A stretch of DNA of 64,000 nt from Mycobacterium gastri (GTDB lineage: Bacteria > Actinomycetota > Actinomycetes > Mycobacteriales > Mycobacteriaceae). A model generated the notes under the pieces. It worked only from the letters and a program-made list of their open reading frames with translations, did no database searches and was not told the DNA's origin. Position 1 is the first letter of the stretch. Each line of letters opens with the position of its first letter. Positions 43,401 to 50,947 of the stretch are shown here, in pieces. The position numbers and the translations under genes are program-made. Where the stretch lies: contig NZ_LQOX01000148.1 of NCBI RefSeq assembly GCF_002102175.1, forward strand, positions 1-64,000, given 5' to 3'.

Positions 43401-45182
43401 GCCCCGCTTAGCACTCGGGCGCTGGCGGCTCTAGCCCGTGACAACAGCCTGCCGCCGATCCTGTCCGCGCTGATCACCACCCGGCGTCAAGCCGCCGCAG
43501 CCGACTCACGGGCGCTCGGTGCCCGGCTAGCCGGGATGGCCCCCGAGCAACAACGCACCGTCCTGGCCAACGTGGTCATCACCGCCACCGCAGCTGTATT
43601 GGCCCACCCGGACCCGGCAGCTATGGATCCTGAGCAGTCCTTCAAAGACCTCGGCATCGACTCGCTCAGTGCGCTAGAACTGCGCAACGCCCTGTCGGCC
43701 CAAACCGGACTAGCGTTGCCGGCCACCACCATATTCGACCACCCCAGCCCTGCCATGCTCGCCGCCCACCTGGCCGACCTGCTAGGTGTCACCGCTGCGC
43801 GTGCCGATGCGCCGGCTCCGGTCAGCACGCGTGGCGCCGAGCCGGTGGACAATAGGCTCGCATATCTTGATCAAGCTGCGTTTCTCGGGACGCGAGCAGG
43901 CCACGTCTCGCTGATCCAGGTGACGTGGATTTACGACCGTGCCGTCGATGTCAACGGGTTGCGACGTTTTTACCGCAATCTCGGACGTGGCTTGTTAGGA
44001 CGCAGGATTGAACGGTCTCCATTACCGTTCGCGCGTGATCACTGGGTCTTGGCTCCGACGTCGGCGGAGATTGATTTCGAAGCAACGCCGCGGCGGCGCG
44101 CCGATGTGGGCGCATGGGCCGACGAGCGGGCGCGCCTACCCGTTGATCCGGAGTGGGGCCCGGGCTGGCATCTCGGGGTGCTTCCGCTCGAGGACGGCGG
44201 GACCGCGGTAAGTCTGGTGGCTTCGCATGCGGTCGTCGACGCGATCGCTTTCGGCCAGGCGGTAGTCGATGCGGTCGAGGGCAGGACGCATGATCTGGGT
44301 TATCAGCCTGCGGGATCGCGGCCCCTCAGGCAGGCATTGCGTGAGGATCTCCGGCAAACCGTCAAGGAACTGCCCGACGTAGTGCACTCTTTGGGTTGCG
44401 TCGTTCGAAGGCTCCGGCGCGATCGCGAGGAGTTCCGGTCATCGATCAAAGCGGCACCGCCTTCCCCGCGGACGACTGGCGGCAACCAGCTAGTAGAGGT
44501 ACCTGCCGTAACTGCATGCATAGACCTGACGGAATGGAATTTGTGCGCCAAAAGACTTGGTGCGAACAGTAACTCGCTTGTGGCGGGGGTTGCCTGCAGA
44601 CTTGCGGTGCGGGTTGGGCGTGTTCAGGACGACGGAAAAGTCACCCTACGCTTTGTGGTGTCACTTCGGAGCGAAGGTGACACCCGTGGCAATGCGCTGA
44701 CGGCTGTTGACGTCCCGGTCGACCCAGAGCACGCGGCTACGGACCTCAGGGAAATGCACGACAAGATCACCCGAGCAGTCCTCGAAGCGATGGACGATAC
44801 CGAGAGCGAGTTCTTGGCACCGCTCCCACTGGCAGCGATGACACCAAAGTGGGTGGCCAGGAGACTCGTCGGGATGGCAGCGGGTGGTCCCAGCCTTCCG
44901 GTCACTTGCTCCAATGTCGGTGACCTGCCCCCGGCCGCGAACCGGCCCGACGGAACCGATGCCGACGCGACGCACATGAGACTGGTTGAGCGTGATGTCA
45001 CGCAAAATGAACTCGAGGGCACGGGTGGACGACTGCTTCTGGGTTCGGGGCGGAGCCGCGGGCAGATGCGTATCCTAATTTCTGCGTATATTGTCGGGCA
45101 CTCGAATACCAAAGATGAACTGCGGGAGATTGTTTCGCGTACGTTTGCCGAGTTCGATCTGAATGCTGAGATGGAATGCTAG
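37473..45182 (+). CDS. KS-AT-DH-ER-KR-ACP polyketide synthase with fused terminal acyltransferase
   Basis: 2569 residues. A short N-terminal coiled docking segment (IEALRDSLIQIERLKQQN) pairs with the tail of the preceding protein. One fully reducing module: KS (C204), AT (GHSQG S666, YASH from Y766: methylmalonyl-CoA), DH (H976), ER (SGAGGVGQAAI), KR (GGTGTLGG; Y1903) and ACP (GIDS, S2064). From about residue 2123 a 440-residue domain follows instead of a thioesterase. It starts NRLAYLDQAAFLGTRAGH and carries the HxxxD motif HAVVD (H2252-D2256), as in WS/DGAT, PapA and condensation-type acyltransferases. It probably releases the finished chain by esterifying an acceptor hydroxyl. By module logic the product is a 2,4-dimethyl saturated fatty acyl ester. 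The acceptor is unknown, and no glycosyltransferase or exporter lies beside it. Confidence 0.93.
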   Translation: MTIENSEIIEALRDSLIQIERLKQQNRALIARVDEPVAVVGMACRFPGGVDSAAALWDLVAGGADAMGEFPVDRGWDLGDLFDPDPDAVGKTYTRAGAFLADVSGFDAEFFGISAREAQTMDPQQRLLLEVCWEALETSRIDPGGLAGSETGVFVGAWSQQYGGSGSDGVEGYAMTGTSPSVASGRVAYALGLQGPAITVDTACSSSLVAAHLACQSLRNGECGLALVGGVTVMTTPTVFTEFARQRGLAADGRCKAFAAAADGTGWGEGAAVLVLERLSDAQRNNHPVLAVIAGSAINQDGASNGLTAPNGPAQQRVITHAVANAGIGLDEVDVVEAHGTGTTLGDPIEAGALIATYGAARGADHPLWLGSIKSNIGHTQAAAGVAGMIKMIEALNHESLPPTLNVDRPSPHVDWSAGTVCLLTEPAPWPVTDHPRTAAVSSFGISGTNAHLILRQAPAPAVEPAEPTGHGGELGLPVLRLWPVSARTPAALPAQADRLRQHLVAHPDLDLTDVAYSLACTRTHHPHRAVLTVPADSPDPRAELLAALEALAADQPHPQLIQHHHRATFAGKTVFVFPGQGGQYPGMAAELYSRHHAFSSALDECDRALGAWTGWSVRAVIRGEPGAPSLDRVDVVQPVLFAVMVSLARTLISYGIEPDTVIGHSQGEIAAAYVAGVFNLEQAAKIVALRSGALADLSGAGAMASVLLAADEVAARLRPHGDALTVVAVNGPTHTIVSGDPAAMERFVAACEGDNIQIRSIPVDYASHCSQVEPARERLLDELAGLTPKPGRIALYSTVHGVMSDQPLDTTTMTADYWYANLRQPVRFYDNIKHLLAAADQVFVEVSPHPVLAPAIADTLAGTDGRSGSAVIPTLHRERPDLDALTITLARLQVHGRSPDWSMLYPHARPVELPTYPFQHHRYWLTPRSSGDAAGLGLDQPQHPLLGAITPLADRDEFIATGRLVLGSQSWFAAHRVGEAVVLPATGFVDVVLGVGDYVGCPVIDELVLHTPLVLAENTPTDIQISVAGADGNGRRSFNVHARTSTDRRASAGWALHASGILCPEQTPTSEPPIPALPATAIDVEGFYQQLAECGLHYDSPFCSVRGISYEPADPDHIYAEVALPAGTDITGYGIHPALLDAALQPIAAALCIGADPEPAVVRLPFVLGGVTLYATAATRLQVWLTRTGTDTFALHASDPAGAPVISIDTVVVRALPDTATLTPPTTAAPSGPGLWELAWPPLSTDHGAPAVAEPPAWVVVAEDLDALSTSLRNGSVRPDLDAVRPCPPVVIWSLPVPDRRGDDGDAVSSIHVLTRQVLAGLQAWLARPDTSASVLVVLTCRAVPISAYDRAPDLAQAAVWGLIHSTQNEYPGRIRLVDTDHAATSTDTLLHMLATFTSTSGEPQLVLRDGIAHIPRLTPAQALTPPPTPHWQLVTSGSGDLADMTLAPAPAPTALEPGQIRVQIRAAGLNFRDVVVALAAIRDEGLGVEAAGIVIDTADDVTDFAPGDAVMGLFPNNAFASTATTDHRRVIAVPPGWSYPQAASVPAAYVTAYNSLIDVAHLSAGERVLIHSGAGGVGQAAIRVAQHLGAEVFATAHPAKHHILRGLGIPEDHIASSRTLDFHDTFVAASGGRGMDVVLNSLRGEFVDASLQLLAPGGRFVEIGKTDIRVAADVAQTHPHVSYHVYDLSVATPEQLRHTWAVVSESIDAGVTQPLPVTRYGMLRAPQAFRDMSQGRHTGKIVLTPPAVLDPAGTVLITGGTGTLGGLFAEHMVTGYGVRRLLLTSRRGSSTPEAVELAGRLNSLGAHVTISACDCANPTELAALINSIPAEHPLTAVIHAAGVLDDAVTSELTPQQLDNVLAAKADSAWYLHQLTADTELAAFVLFSSAAGVLGAPGQANYAAANAVLDALARQQPAATSLAWGYWQTSSGMTGHLDKRDLTRLTRSGMVPITTSQGMALFDAALSQQHPNLIPAPLSTRALAALARDNSLPPILSALITTRRQAAAADSRALGARLAGMAPEQQRTVLANVVITATAAVLAHPDPAAMDPEQSFKDLGIDSLSALELRNALSAQTGLALPATTIFDHPSPAMLAAHLADLLGVTAARADAPAPVSTRGAEPVDNRLAYLDQAAFLGTRAGHVSLIQVTWIYDRAVDVNGLRRFYRNLGRGLLGRRIERSPLPFARDHWVLAPTSAEIDFEATPRRRADVGAWADERARLPVDPEWGPGWHLGVLPLEDGGTAVSLVASHAVVDAIAFGQAVVDAVEGRTHDLGYQPAGSRPLRQALREDLRQTVKELPDVVHSLGCVVRRLRRDREEFRSSIKAAPPSPRTTGGNQLVEVPAVTACIDLTEWNLCAKRLGANSNSLVAGVACRLAVRVGRVQDDGKVTLRFVVSLRSEGDTRGNALTAVDVPVDPEHAATDLREMHDKITRAVLEAMDDTESEFLAPLPLAAMTPKWVARRLVGMAAGGPSLPVTCSNVGDLPPAANRPDGTDADATHMRLVERDVTQNELEGTGGRLLLGSGRSRGQMRILISAYIVGHSNTKDELREIVSRTFAEFDLNAEMEC
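37572..39064 (+). repeat. Near-identical KS repeat, copy 2
   Basis: Partner of the repeat at 31020-32512. It begins at the first KS residues (DEPVAVVGMACRFPGG) and ends in the KS-AT linker, just after THHPHRAV. Confidence 0.95.
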
Positions 45183-45241
45183 GCCGCTGCTGATCGGGTC
45201 AACTCACTCGGAGGAGTCTTCGGCCTGACAATCACGTCTGG

Positions 45242-45400
45242 CACATCGGTCCCCGGCCGACCCGATGTGCAATTAGGCCTTTCGGCGACAAGCCAAGGGG
45301 CGCAACGAATTTGTCGCTGACAGTCCGGCGCAACCAACATCTCAAACCCGTGGAGACTGATGTGGCTGATGGGAAAGTCGCAGTTGCGTCCTACAACTCG
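45242..45400. repeat. Split repeat, copy A
   Basis: Left half 45242-45276 (CACATCGG ... CCGATGTGCAATTAG, itself an inverted repeat of CACATCGG) and right half 45311-45400 (TTGTCGCTGACAGTC ... CTGATGTGGCTGATGGGAAA ... ), separated by 34 bases. Both halves recur in the same order in copy B. Confidence 0.85.
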
Positions 45401-45780
45401 GGGCGTTCGCGACTTGGCTCAAATTGGTGCGCGTCGTCGGCGTGCACTACCGCAGCGGAGTCGTTGCAAGGCGGGCGCCTGGGTGGTGGTCTGGGCGGTG
45501 GCGGGTGTGGCTGCTGGGGTGAATGTGCTCAGCGCGCAGTGTCGGTTGTTGCGCCGGGCGCAACCTGGTGCGCCGAGCGTGTCATGGCTGCGAAAAATCG
45601 GCCAATTTTTCACTCTCAGAACACGTTCGGCGAAATCCCGGTGACGGCGATCAGCGCGTGCGTGACGGTCGACGGTGGCGCTTTCGGCCTTCGCTTAGTG
45701 CGCGCTTTCGACTGGCCGCGGCGCAGACGCGCAGTTTGTGCCACAGCTCGAACTCGCGGATCGTGAGCCAAGTCGAGTTT

Positions 45781-46044
45781 CACATCGGTCTCCGGCCGAC
45801 ACGATGTGCAATTAGCCCGCCTTCAGCGCGGCCTGGCGTGTCCGCTGCTGGTGATCAGCGACGGTGCACCCGGGTTGATCGGCGCGGTCGAGCGCACCAC
45901 GGGCGCGGCGTTGCGGCAGCGCTGCCTGATCCGTCGCGCCAGAAACCTGCTGGCCTTGTCGCTGACAGTCGGGCACAACCAAATCCCAAACCCGTCGAGA
46001 CTGATGTGGCTGATGGGAAAGTCGCAGTCGTGTCCTACAGCTCG
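45781..46044. repeat. Split repeat, copy B, interrupted by a transposase fragment
   Basis: Left half 45781-45815 differs from copy A at 2 of 35 bases. Right half 45956-46044 differs at roughly ten positions. The halves are 140 bases apart because a transposase piece lies between them. Confidence 0.85.
45828..45955 (+). pseudogene. IS256/mutator-type transposase remnant
   Basis: Reads PLLVISDGAPGLIGAVER followed by GAALRQRCLIRRARNLLA, the conserved core of mutator transposases (SDGAPGLI around a catalytic Asp, and QRC..H/R..RN). Only about 43 residues survive, truncated at both ends and merging into repeat sequence at 45956. It is not functional. Confidence 0.8.
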
Positions 46045-46131
46045 AGGCTAGAACAGCGCTTTCCCAGCGGGCGTCGGCTAACTCGGCCACCCGACCTTGC
46101 TATTCACAAGCGCCGCGACGCTACCCGATCC

Positions 46132-46866
46132 TCAGGACAGCGTCGCCCGTACGCACACCGTGACGTACGGCAGCGCCAAACCGGCCGAATTCGCCAGCGC
46201 CGGATGTGTGGCCAACAACTGACGGACCTGGCCCAGTGTCTTGGTGCGCACCTTCGCCGGTGAGGTAATGCAGTAGGTGCGAGACGCCACCAGGTCGATC
46301 AACGCCTGCGGCGTAAGGTAATTCGTCCACTCGACCTGGAAACGTTCCACGTCGATGAAGGGTTCGGGCAGCGTCGCCTTGTCACGCGTGGGATCGCCGT
46401 CGCGCCCGATGATCTGGCCCAGCTCGCGGACCCAGCCGAGCCGCTCGTCGCGGGTGTTCCACACCAAACCCAGCCGCCCGCCGGGCCGTAGCACCCGCGC
46501 GACCTCGGGGATGGCGCGCGCGGGATCAATCCAATGCCAGGCCTGAGCCACCAGCACCGCGTCGACGCTGTTGTCCGCCAACGGAATCTCTTCGGCTGTG
46601 CCCAACAGCGCCAGCGTTTCCGGTAGGGAGGCGCGCAGCACTTCAAGCATTTCGGGGATCGGGTCGACGGCCACCACGTCGAGGCCGCGCTCGACCAGCC
46701 GGGTGGTCAGCTTGCCGGTACCGGCACCCAGGTCAAGAACATCGCGGGCACCGGCCGGCAGCAGCCAGTCGATTGCTTCGGGTGGATAGGAGGGGCGTCC
46801 CCGCTCGTAGGCAGCTGCCGCTGAACCGAATGACAGCGACGGATCCTGGCTGGACGGGGTCACCAT
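46132..46866 (-). CDS. SAM-dependent class I methyltransferase (Rv3342-like)
   Basis: 244 residues from ATG 46866, overlapping the metX stop by 7 bases. Rossmann-fold methyltransferase of the UbiE/Methyltransf_11 type: VLDLGAGTGKLT (SAM motif I, near residue 43), VVAVDPIPEMLEVL (motif II), VDAVLVAQAWHWIDP (motif IV) and LRPGGRLGLVWN (motif V). Substrate unknown. It is the third gene of the metZ-metX unit, which fits an enzyme that uses the SAM pool, but no methionine-pathway step is known for it. Sequence and length equal Mtb Rv3342. A frame extending upstream to 47382 is a shadow of metX. Confidence 0.92.
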   Translation of the reverse strand: MVTPSSQDPSLSFGSAAAAYERGRPSYPPEAIDWLLPAGARDVLDLGAGTGKLTTRLVERGLDVVAVDPIPEMLEVLRASLPETLALLGTAEEIPLADNSVDAVLVAQAWHWIDPARAIPEVARVLRPGGRLGLVWNTRDERLGWVRELGQIIGRDGDPTRDKATLPEPFIDVERFQVEWTNYLTPQALIDLVASRTYCITSPAKVRTKTLGQVRQLLATHPALANSAGLALPYVTVCVRATLS

Positions 46867-47999
46867 GGATGCACACCTTGATGGTCGGCCAATCGCAGTG
46901 TCTGACCGATCAATTCGCCAACGGCTTCCATTTCGATCAGGAATCCGTCGTGCCCGCAGACCGAGTCGACAACTCGTAGGCCGGCGCAGCCGGGCAGCAA
47001 CTCGGCCAGCTCCTGCTGCAAACGCAACGGATAGAGCCGGTCGGAGGTGATACCACCGACCACGACGGGCACCGGACAGCCGCGCAGCGCCGCGGCGACC
47101 CCGCCGCGCCCGCGGCCGACATCGTGGCTGTTGAGGGACTCGGTCAACACCACATAGCTGCCGGCGTCGAATCGGGACAACAGCTTGCTCCCCTGGTGTT
47201 CCAGGTAGCTCTGCACCGCGTAGCGCCCGCCGTGAGCGGGATCCTCGCCGTCCTGACCGAGGTTGGCGAACCGATTGTCGAGTTCGATCTCGCCGCGGTA
47301 GGTCAGATGCGCAAAGCGGCGGGCGATCTTCAGCCCCGCCTCGGGCTTGCGGTCCGTGTCGTGGTAGTTCCCGCCCTGCCAATTCGGGTCGGCCTTGATG
47401 GCCTCGATCTGGGTTGTCTGCGTGCCGATCTGATCCGCGGTGGCGCGCGCGCCGACAGCCAGCAGCAGCGCCGAGCGTACCCGGTTAGGGTGGCCGACAA
47501 TCCATTCCAGCGCGCGGGCCCCGCCCATGGACCCGCCGACCACGGCGGCTACCTGAGTGATGCCCATCGCGGCCAGTGCGGCCATATCGGCCTGCACCTG
47601 GTCGCGTACGGTGATCGTCGGAAACCTTGAGCCCCAAGGCGTTCCGTCGCGCGCGAGGGAACTGGGCCCGGTGGAGCCGCGGCAACCGCCCAGCACATTG
47701 GTGGCCACCGCGCACCAGCGGTCGGTGTCGATCGGCGCACCCGGCCCGGCGACCCCATCCCACCAGCCGGGGGTGGGGTGCCCCGGTCCGGCGGGCCCGG
47801 TGATGTGCGAATCACCGGTGAGCGCGTGCAGCACCACCACGACGTTGTCGCGGGTGGGTGACAGCTTGCCCCAACGCTGCACGGCGATGCAGACATCGTC
47901 GAGCACCGCCCCGCTTTCCAGGCGCAGCGAGCCGATGTCGACCAAGCCGATTTCACCTTCGGCGGGCAGCGTCTGAGTGGGCACCTCGGAGATCGTCAC
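46860..47999 (-). CDS. metX: Homoserine O-acetyltransferase
   Basis: 379 residues, identical in length to Mtb Rv3341 (named metA there). Transfers acetyl from acetyl-CoA to homoserine, committing it to methionine synthesis. Alpha/beta-hydrolase fold with nucleophile Ser in GGSMGG (near residue 160), the oxyanion segment HALTGDSH near 58-65, NVLGGCRGSTGPSS, and the catalytic His in CGHDGFL close to the C-terminus with an Asp upstream (SDRLYP). It lies 11 bases after metZ on the same transcript, so it should also answer to the SAM-IV riboswitch. The product O-acetylhomoserine is the substrate of the metZ enzyme. Confidence 0.96.
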   Translation of the reverse strand: MTISEVPTQTLPAEGEIGLVDIGSLRLESGAVLDDVCIAVQRWGKLSPTRDNVVVVLHALTGDSHITGPAGPGHPTPGWWDGVAGPGAPIDTDRWCAVATNVLGGCRGSTGPSSLARDGTPWGSRFPTITVRDQVQADMAALAAMGITQVAAVVGGSMGGARALEWIVGHPNRVRSALLLAVGARATADQIGTQTTQIEAIKADPNWQGGNYHDTDRKPEAGLKIARRFAHLTYRGEIELDNRFANLGQDGEDPAHGGRYAVQSYLEHQGSKLLSRFDAGSYVVLTESLNSHDVGRGRGGVAAALRGCPVPVVVGGITSDRLYPLRLQQELAELLPGCAGLRVVDSVCGHDGFLIEMEAVGELIGQTLRLADHQGVHPW

Positions 48000-48010
48000 G
48001 TCAGAGCTCC

Positions 48011-49369
48011 TCAGAAGGCTGCCACGGCCTGCGACTCGCCGCTGAACTCGCTGAATTTTCGGGCCGCGGCAAAGCCGAGCTCGAGGTCGGCCAGGATGTC
48101 GTCGATACCCTCGATCCCGACGGCCAACCGCACCAATCCCGGGCTGACGCCGGTGGCCAGCTGCTCGGCCGGGCTCAGTTGGGCGTGTGTGGTGGATGCC
48201 GGGTGGATCACCAGCGAGCGCACGTCGCCGATGTTGGCGACGTGGCTGTGCAGTTTGAGCGCGTTGACGAACGCCTTGCCGGCCTCGATGCCACCGGCCA
48301 ACTCGAAGGACAGGACTGCGCCGGTCCCCTTGGGCGCCAGCTTCTTTGCCCGCTCATGCCACGGCGAACCGGGCAGGCCGGCGTAGTTGACCGACAGCAC
48401 GTCGCCGCGGGCGTCCAGGAACTCGGATACGCGCTGGGCATTCGCGACGTGCCGCTCGATCCGCAGACTCAGCGTCTCCAGACCCTGCGCCACCAAAAAC
48501 GCGTTGAACGGCGAGGCCGCCGAACCCAGATCCCGCAGCAGCTGCACCCGGGCCTTGAGGGCGAACGCCGGCGGACCCAATTCGGCGAACACCACGCCGT
48601 GGTAACTGGGATCGGGGGTGGTGAACCCGGGGAAGCGGCCCTGCGTCCAGTCGAACCTTCCGCCGTCGACGATCACACCCGCGATCGCGGCCCCATGCCC
48701 GCCCAAATACTTGGTGGCCGAGTGCACCACGATGTCGGCGCCCTGGGTGAACGGCTGGATCAGGTACGGAGTAGCGATGGTGTTGTCGACGATCAGCGGC
48801 ACGCCGTTGCGGTGGGCGACCTCGGCGACCCCCGGGGTATCCAGGATGTCGATCTGCGGGTTGGAGATGGTCTCGGCGAAAAAGGCCTTGGTGTTCGGCC
48901 GGACCGCGGCCTGCCAGGAGTCCAGATCGTCGGGATCCTCGACGAAGCTGACCTCGATGCCCAGCTTCGCCAGCGAATAGTGGAACAGGTTATAGGTGCC
49001 CCCGTACAGCCGCGGGCTGGACACGATGTGATCACCCGCTCCGGCCAGGTTCAGGATGGCGAAAGTCTCTGCGGCCTGACCGGAGGACAAAAACAACGCG
49101 GCCACCCCGCCCTCGAGGGCCGCGATGCGCTGCTCGACCACATCGGTGGTCGGGTTGCCGATCCGCGTGTAGATGTTGCCGGGCACCTCGAGCCCGAATA
49201 AAGCCGCAGCATGTGCGGTGTTTTCGAAGGTGTACGAGGTGGTCTGGTAGATCGGCAGGGCCCGCGCATTGGTCGCGGAGTCGGGCTGCTGGCCGGCGTG
49301 AATCTGCTTGGTTTCGAACGACCAGTGTGCGGCTGGATCGCCGTCGGTGCTGGTGCTTTCGGCGCTCAT
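48011..49369 (-). CDS. metZ: O-acetylhomoserine sulfhydrylase, PLP enzyme
   Basis: Converts O-acetylhomoserine and sulfide to homocysteine (Mtb Rv3340, labelled metC). 452 residues from the second ATG (49369): the Shine-Dalgarno AGGGAG lies 8 bases before it but only 2 before the first ATG (49375). Cys/Met-metabolism PLP family: YTRIGNPTTDVVEQRIAALEG, SSGQAAETFAIL, the PLP lysine in HSATKYLGGHG, and the insert TQGRFPGFTTPDPSYHG characteristic of sulfhydrylases. It is the first gene of metZ-metX-methyltransferase and is controlled by the riboswitch 40 bases upstream. Confidence 0.96.
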   Translation of the reverse strand: MSAESTSTDGDPAAHWSFETKQIHAGQQPDSATNARALPIYQTTSYTFENTAHAAALFGLEVPGNIYTRIGNPTTDVVEQRIAALEGGVAALFLSSGQAAETFAILNLAGAGDHIVSSPRLYGGTYNLFHYSLAKLGIEVSFVEDPDDLDSWQAAVRPNTKAFFAETISNPQIDILDTPGVAEVAHRNGVPLIVDNTIATPYLIQPFTQGADIVVHSATKYLGGHGAAIAGVIVDGGRFDWTQGRFPGFTTPDPSYHGVVFAELGPPAFALKARVQLLRDLGSAASPFNAFLVAQGLETLSLRIERHVANAQRVSEFLDARGDVLSVNYAGLPGSPWHERAKKLAPKGTGAVLSFELAGGIEAGKAFVNALKLHSHVANIGDVRSLVIHPASTTHAQLSPAEQLATGVSPGLVRLAVGIEGIDDILADLELGFAAARKFSEFSGESQAVAAF

Positions 49370-49409
49370 AGACATAACTCCCTGTCAGCTCAGGGGGCCC
49401 GTCATGGCG

Positions 49410-49529
49410 GACCCGCGCTTGCCGTGTAGCCGATTGTGGCTACTCAACCGGGTCATCACCCGGGGCACCCCACCGCGGTTGGAGGGTTGCCGGCCAGCAA
49501 GCCGGGGCTTGACGCTGGCGCTCATGACC
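49410..49529 (-). ncRNA. SAM-IV riboswitch upstream of metZ
   Basis: The minus-strand RNA begins GGTCATGAGCGCCAGCGTCA and contains GGCAACCCTCCAACCGCGGT, GTGCCCCGGGTGATGACC and GGCAAGCGCGGGTC. This is nearly identical to the well-known mycobacterial SAM-IV aptamer, including its pseudoknot strands. Between aptamer and start codon, CCCT (in GGGCCCCCTGAGC) can pair with the AGGG of the Shine-Dalgarno, so SAM binding could shut translation of metZ. Confidence 0.96.
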
Positions 49530-49673
49530 GATTCGAAGCCTACCGTACGGCGGCAGCTTCATGCCAACTGTGACCCAACTCCGGCGCGATCGGGCGGGTG
49601 AGCCCTGCTAGTAACCTGGCCGCAGGAGCAGCCGCTTGCCCAAAGCTCACCAGGCTGGAGGATTCGGGCCCGC

Positions 49674-50903
49674 ATGTCCAGTGAACCCAAGATCAAGGTC
49701 AAAGGCCCGTTGGTAGAGCTCGACGGTGACGAGATGACCCGCGTCATCTGGAAGCTCATCAAGGACACGCTGATACTGCCGCACCTCGACATCAACTTGG
49801 AGTATTACGACCTGGGCATCGAGCATCGTGACCAAACGAACGACCAGGTAACCATCGATGCGGCCTACGCCATCAAGCGCCACGGTGTCGGCGTCAAATG
49901 CGCAACCATCACCCCCGACGAAGCGCGCGTCCAGGAATTCAACCTGAAGAAGATGTGGCTGTCACCCAATGGCACGATACGAAACATCCTGGGCGGCACC
50001 ATCTTCCGCGAGCCAATCGTGATCTCGAATGTGCCGCGGCTGGTTCCGGGCTGGACCAAACCAATCGTCATCGGCCGGCACGCTTTTGGCGATCAATACC
50101 GCGCAACGAATTTCAAGGTGGAAAAGCCCGGCACCGTCACCCTGACATTCACTCCTGCCGACGGCAGTGAGCCGATCGTCCATGAACTCGTGTCCATTCC
50201 CGAAGACGGCGGCGTCGTGATGGGAATGTACAACTTCCGCAAATCCATCCAGGATTTCGCGCGCGCGTCGTTCTCCTATGGACTGAACGCCAAATGGCCG
50301 GTCTATCTGTCGACCAAGAACACCATCCTCAAGGCCTACGACGGCATGTTCAAAGACGAGTTCCAGCGGATCTACGAAACCGAATTCAAAGACAAGTTCG
50401 AAGCCGAAGGCCTGACCTACGAGCACCGCCTGATCGACGACATGGTTGCCGCGTGCCTGAAGTGGGAGGGCGGCTACGTCTGGGCGTGCAAGAACTACGA
50501 CGGCGACGTCCAGTCCGATACCGTCGCGCAGGGTTACGGCTCGCTGGGACTGATGACGTCGGTGCTCATGACGGCTGACGGCAAGACGGTCGAGGCCGAG
50601 GCCGCCCACGGCACGGTCACCCGCCATTACCGCCAGTACCAGGCCGGACAGCCCACCTCGACCAATCCGATCGCCTCGATCTTCGCTTGGACCCGCGGGC
50701 TGGCGCATCGCGGCAAGCTGGACAACACCCCCGCGGTCGTCGAATTCGCCCAGACGCTGGACGACGTGGTCATCAAGACGGTAGAGAGCGGCAAGATGAC
50801 CAAGGATCTGGCCATTCTGATCGGCCCGGAGCAGGGCTGGCTCAACAGCGAGGAGTTTCTCGACGCGATCGCCGAGAACCTGGAGAAAAGGCTGGTTGGT
50901 TAG
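49674..50903 (+). CDS. icd1: NADP-dependent isocitrate dehydrogenase, homodimeric type
   Basis: Oxidative decarboxylation of isocitrate to 2-oxoglutarate in the TCA cycle, producing NADPH. 409 residues, the same as Mtb Icd1. Eukaryote-like dimeric class: VELDGDEMTRVIW near 13-25, the substrate-binding segment SPNGTIRNILGGTIFREPI, KWPVYLSTKNTILKAYDG, the metal-binding LIDDMVAACLKWEGGYVWAC, the NADP site EAAHGTVTRHYRQY, and the family GSLGLMTSVL. It is divergent from metZ, with the riboswitch leader lying in the gap. A GGAGG lies 14 bases before ATG, rather distant but usable. Confidence 0.97.
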   Translation: MSSEPKIKVKGPLVELDGDEMTRVIWKLIKDTLILPHLDINLEYYDLGIEHRDQTNDQVTIDAAYAIKRHGVGVKCATITPDEARVQEFNLKKMWLSPNGTIRNILGGTIFREPIVISNVPRLVPGWTKPIVIGRHAFGDQYRATNFKVEKPGTVTLTFTPADGSEPIVHELVSIPEDGGVVMGMYNFRKSIQDFARASFSYGLNAKWPVYLSTKNTILKAYDGMFKDEFQRIYETEFKDKFEAEGLTYEHRLIDDMVAACLKWEGGYVWACKNYDGDVQSDTVAQGYGSLGLMTSVLMTADGKTVEAEAAHGTVTRHYRQYQAGQPTSTNPIASIFAWTRGLAHRGKLDNTPAVVEFAQTLDDVVIKTVESGKMTKDLAILIGPEQGWLNSEEFLDAIAENLEKRLVG

Positions 50904-50947
50904 TGCGCTCACCGTGGAAGCCGCACACTCGACGGGAACCTGGCTGG

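Larger units (their letters stand above)
45183..46131. other. Non-coding, repeat- and IS-derived region after the PKS genes
   Basis: About 950 bases without an intact gene. It holds two copies of a split repeat, a transposase remnant and a hairpin-forming GTTGCGCCGGGCGCAAC stretch near 45545-45565. The short frames on both strands show no protein family apart from the transposase fragment. Confidence 0.7.

Noticed and set aside
45311..45766. ORF beginning at 45311 after the PKS genes
   Set aside because: It starts inside repeat sequence, has no family match and has atypical codon use.
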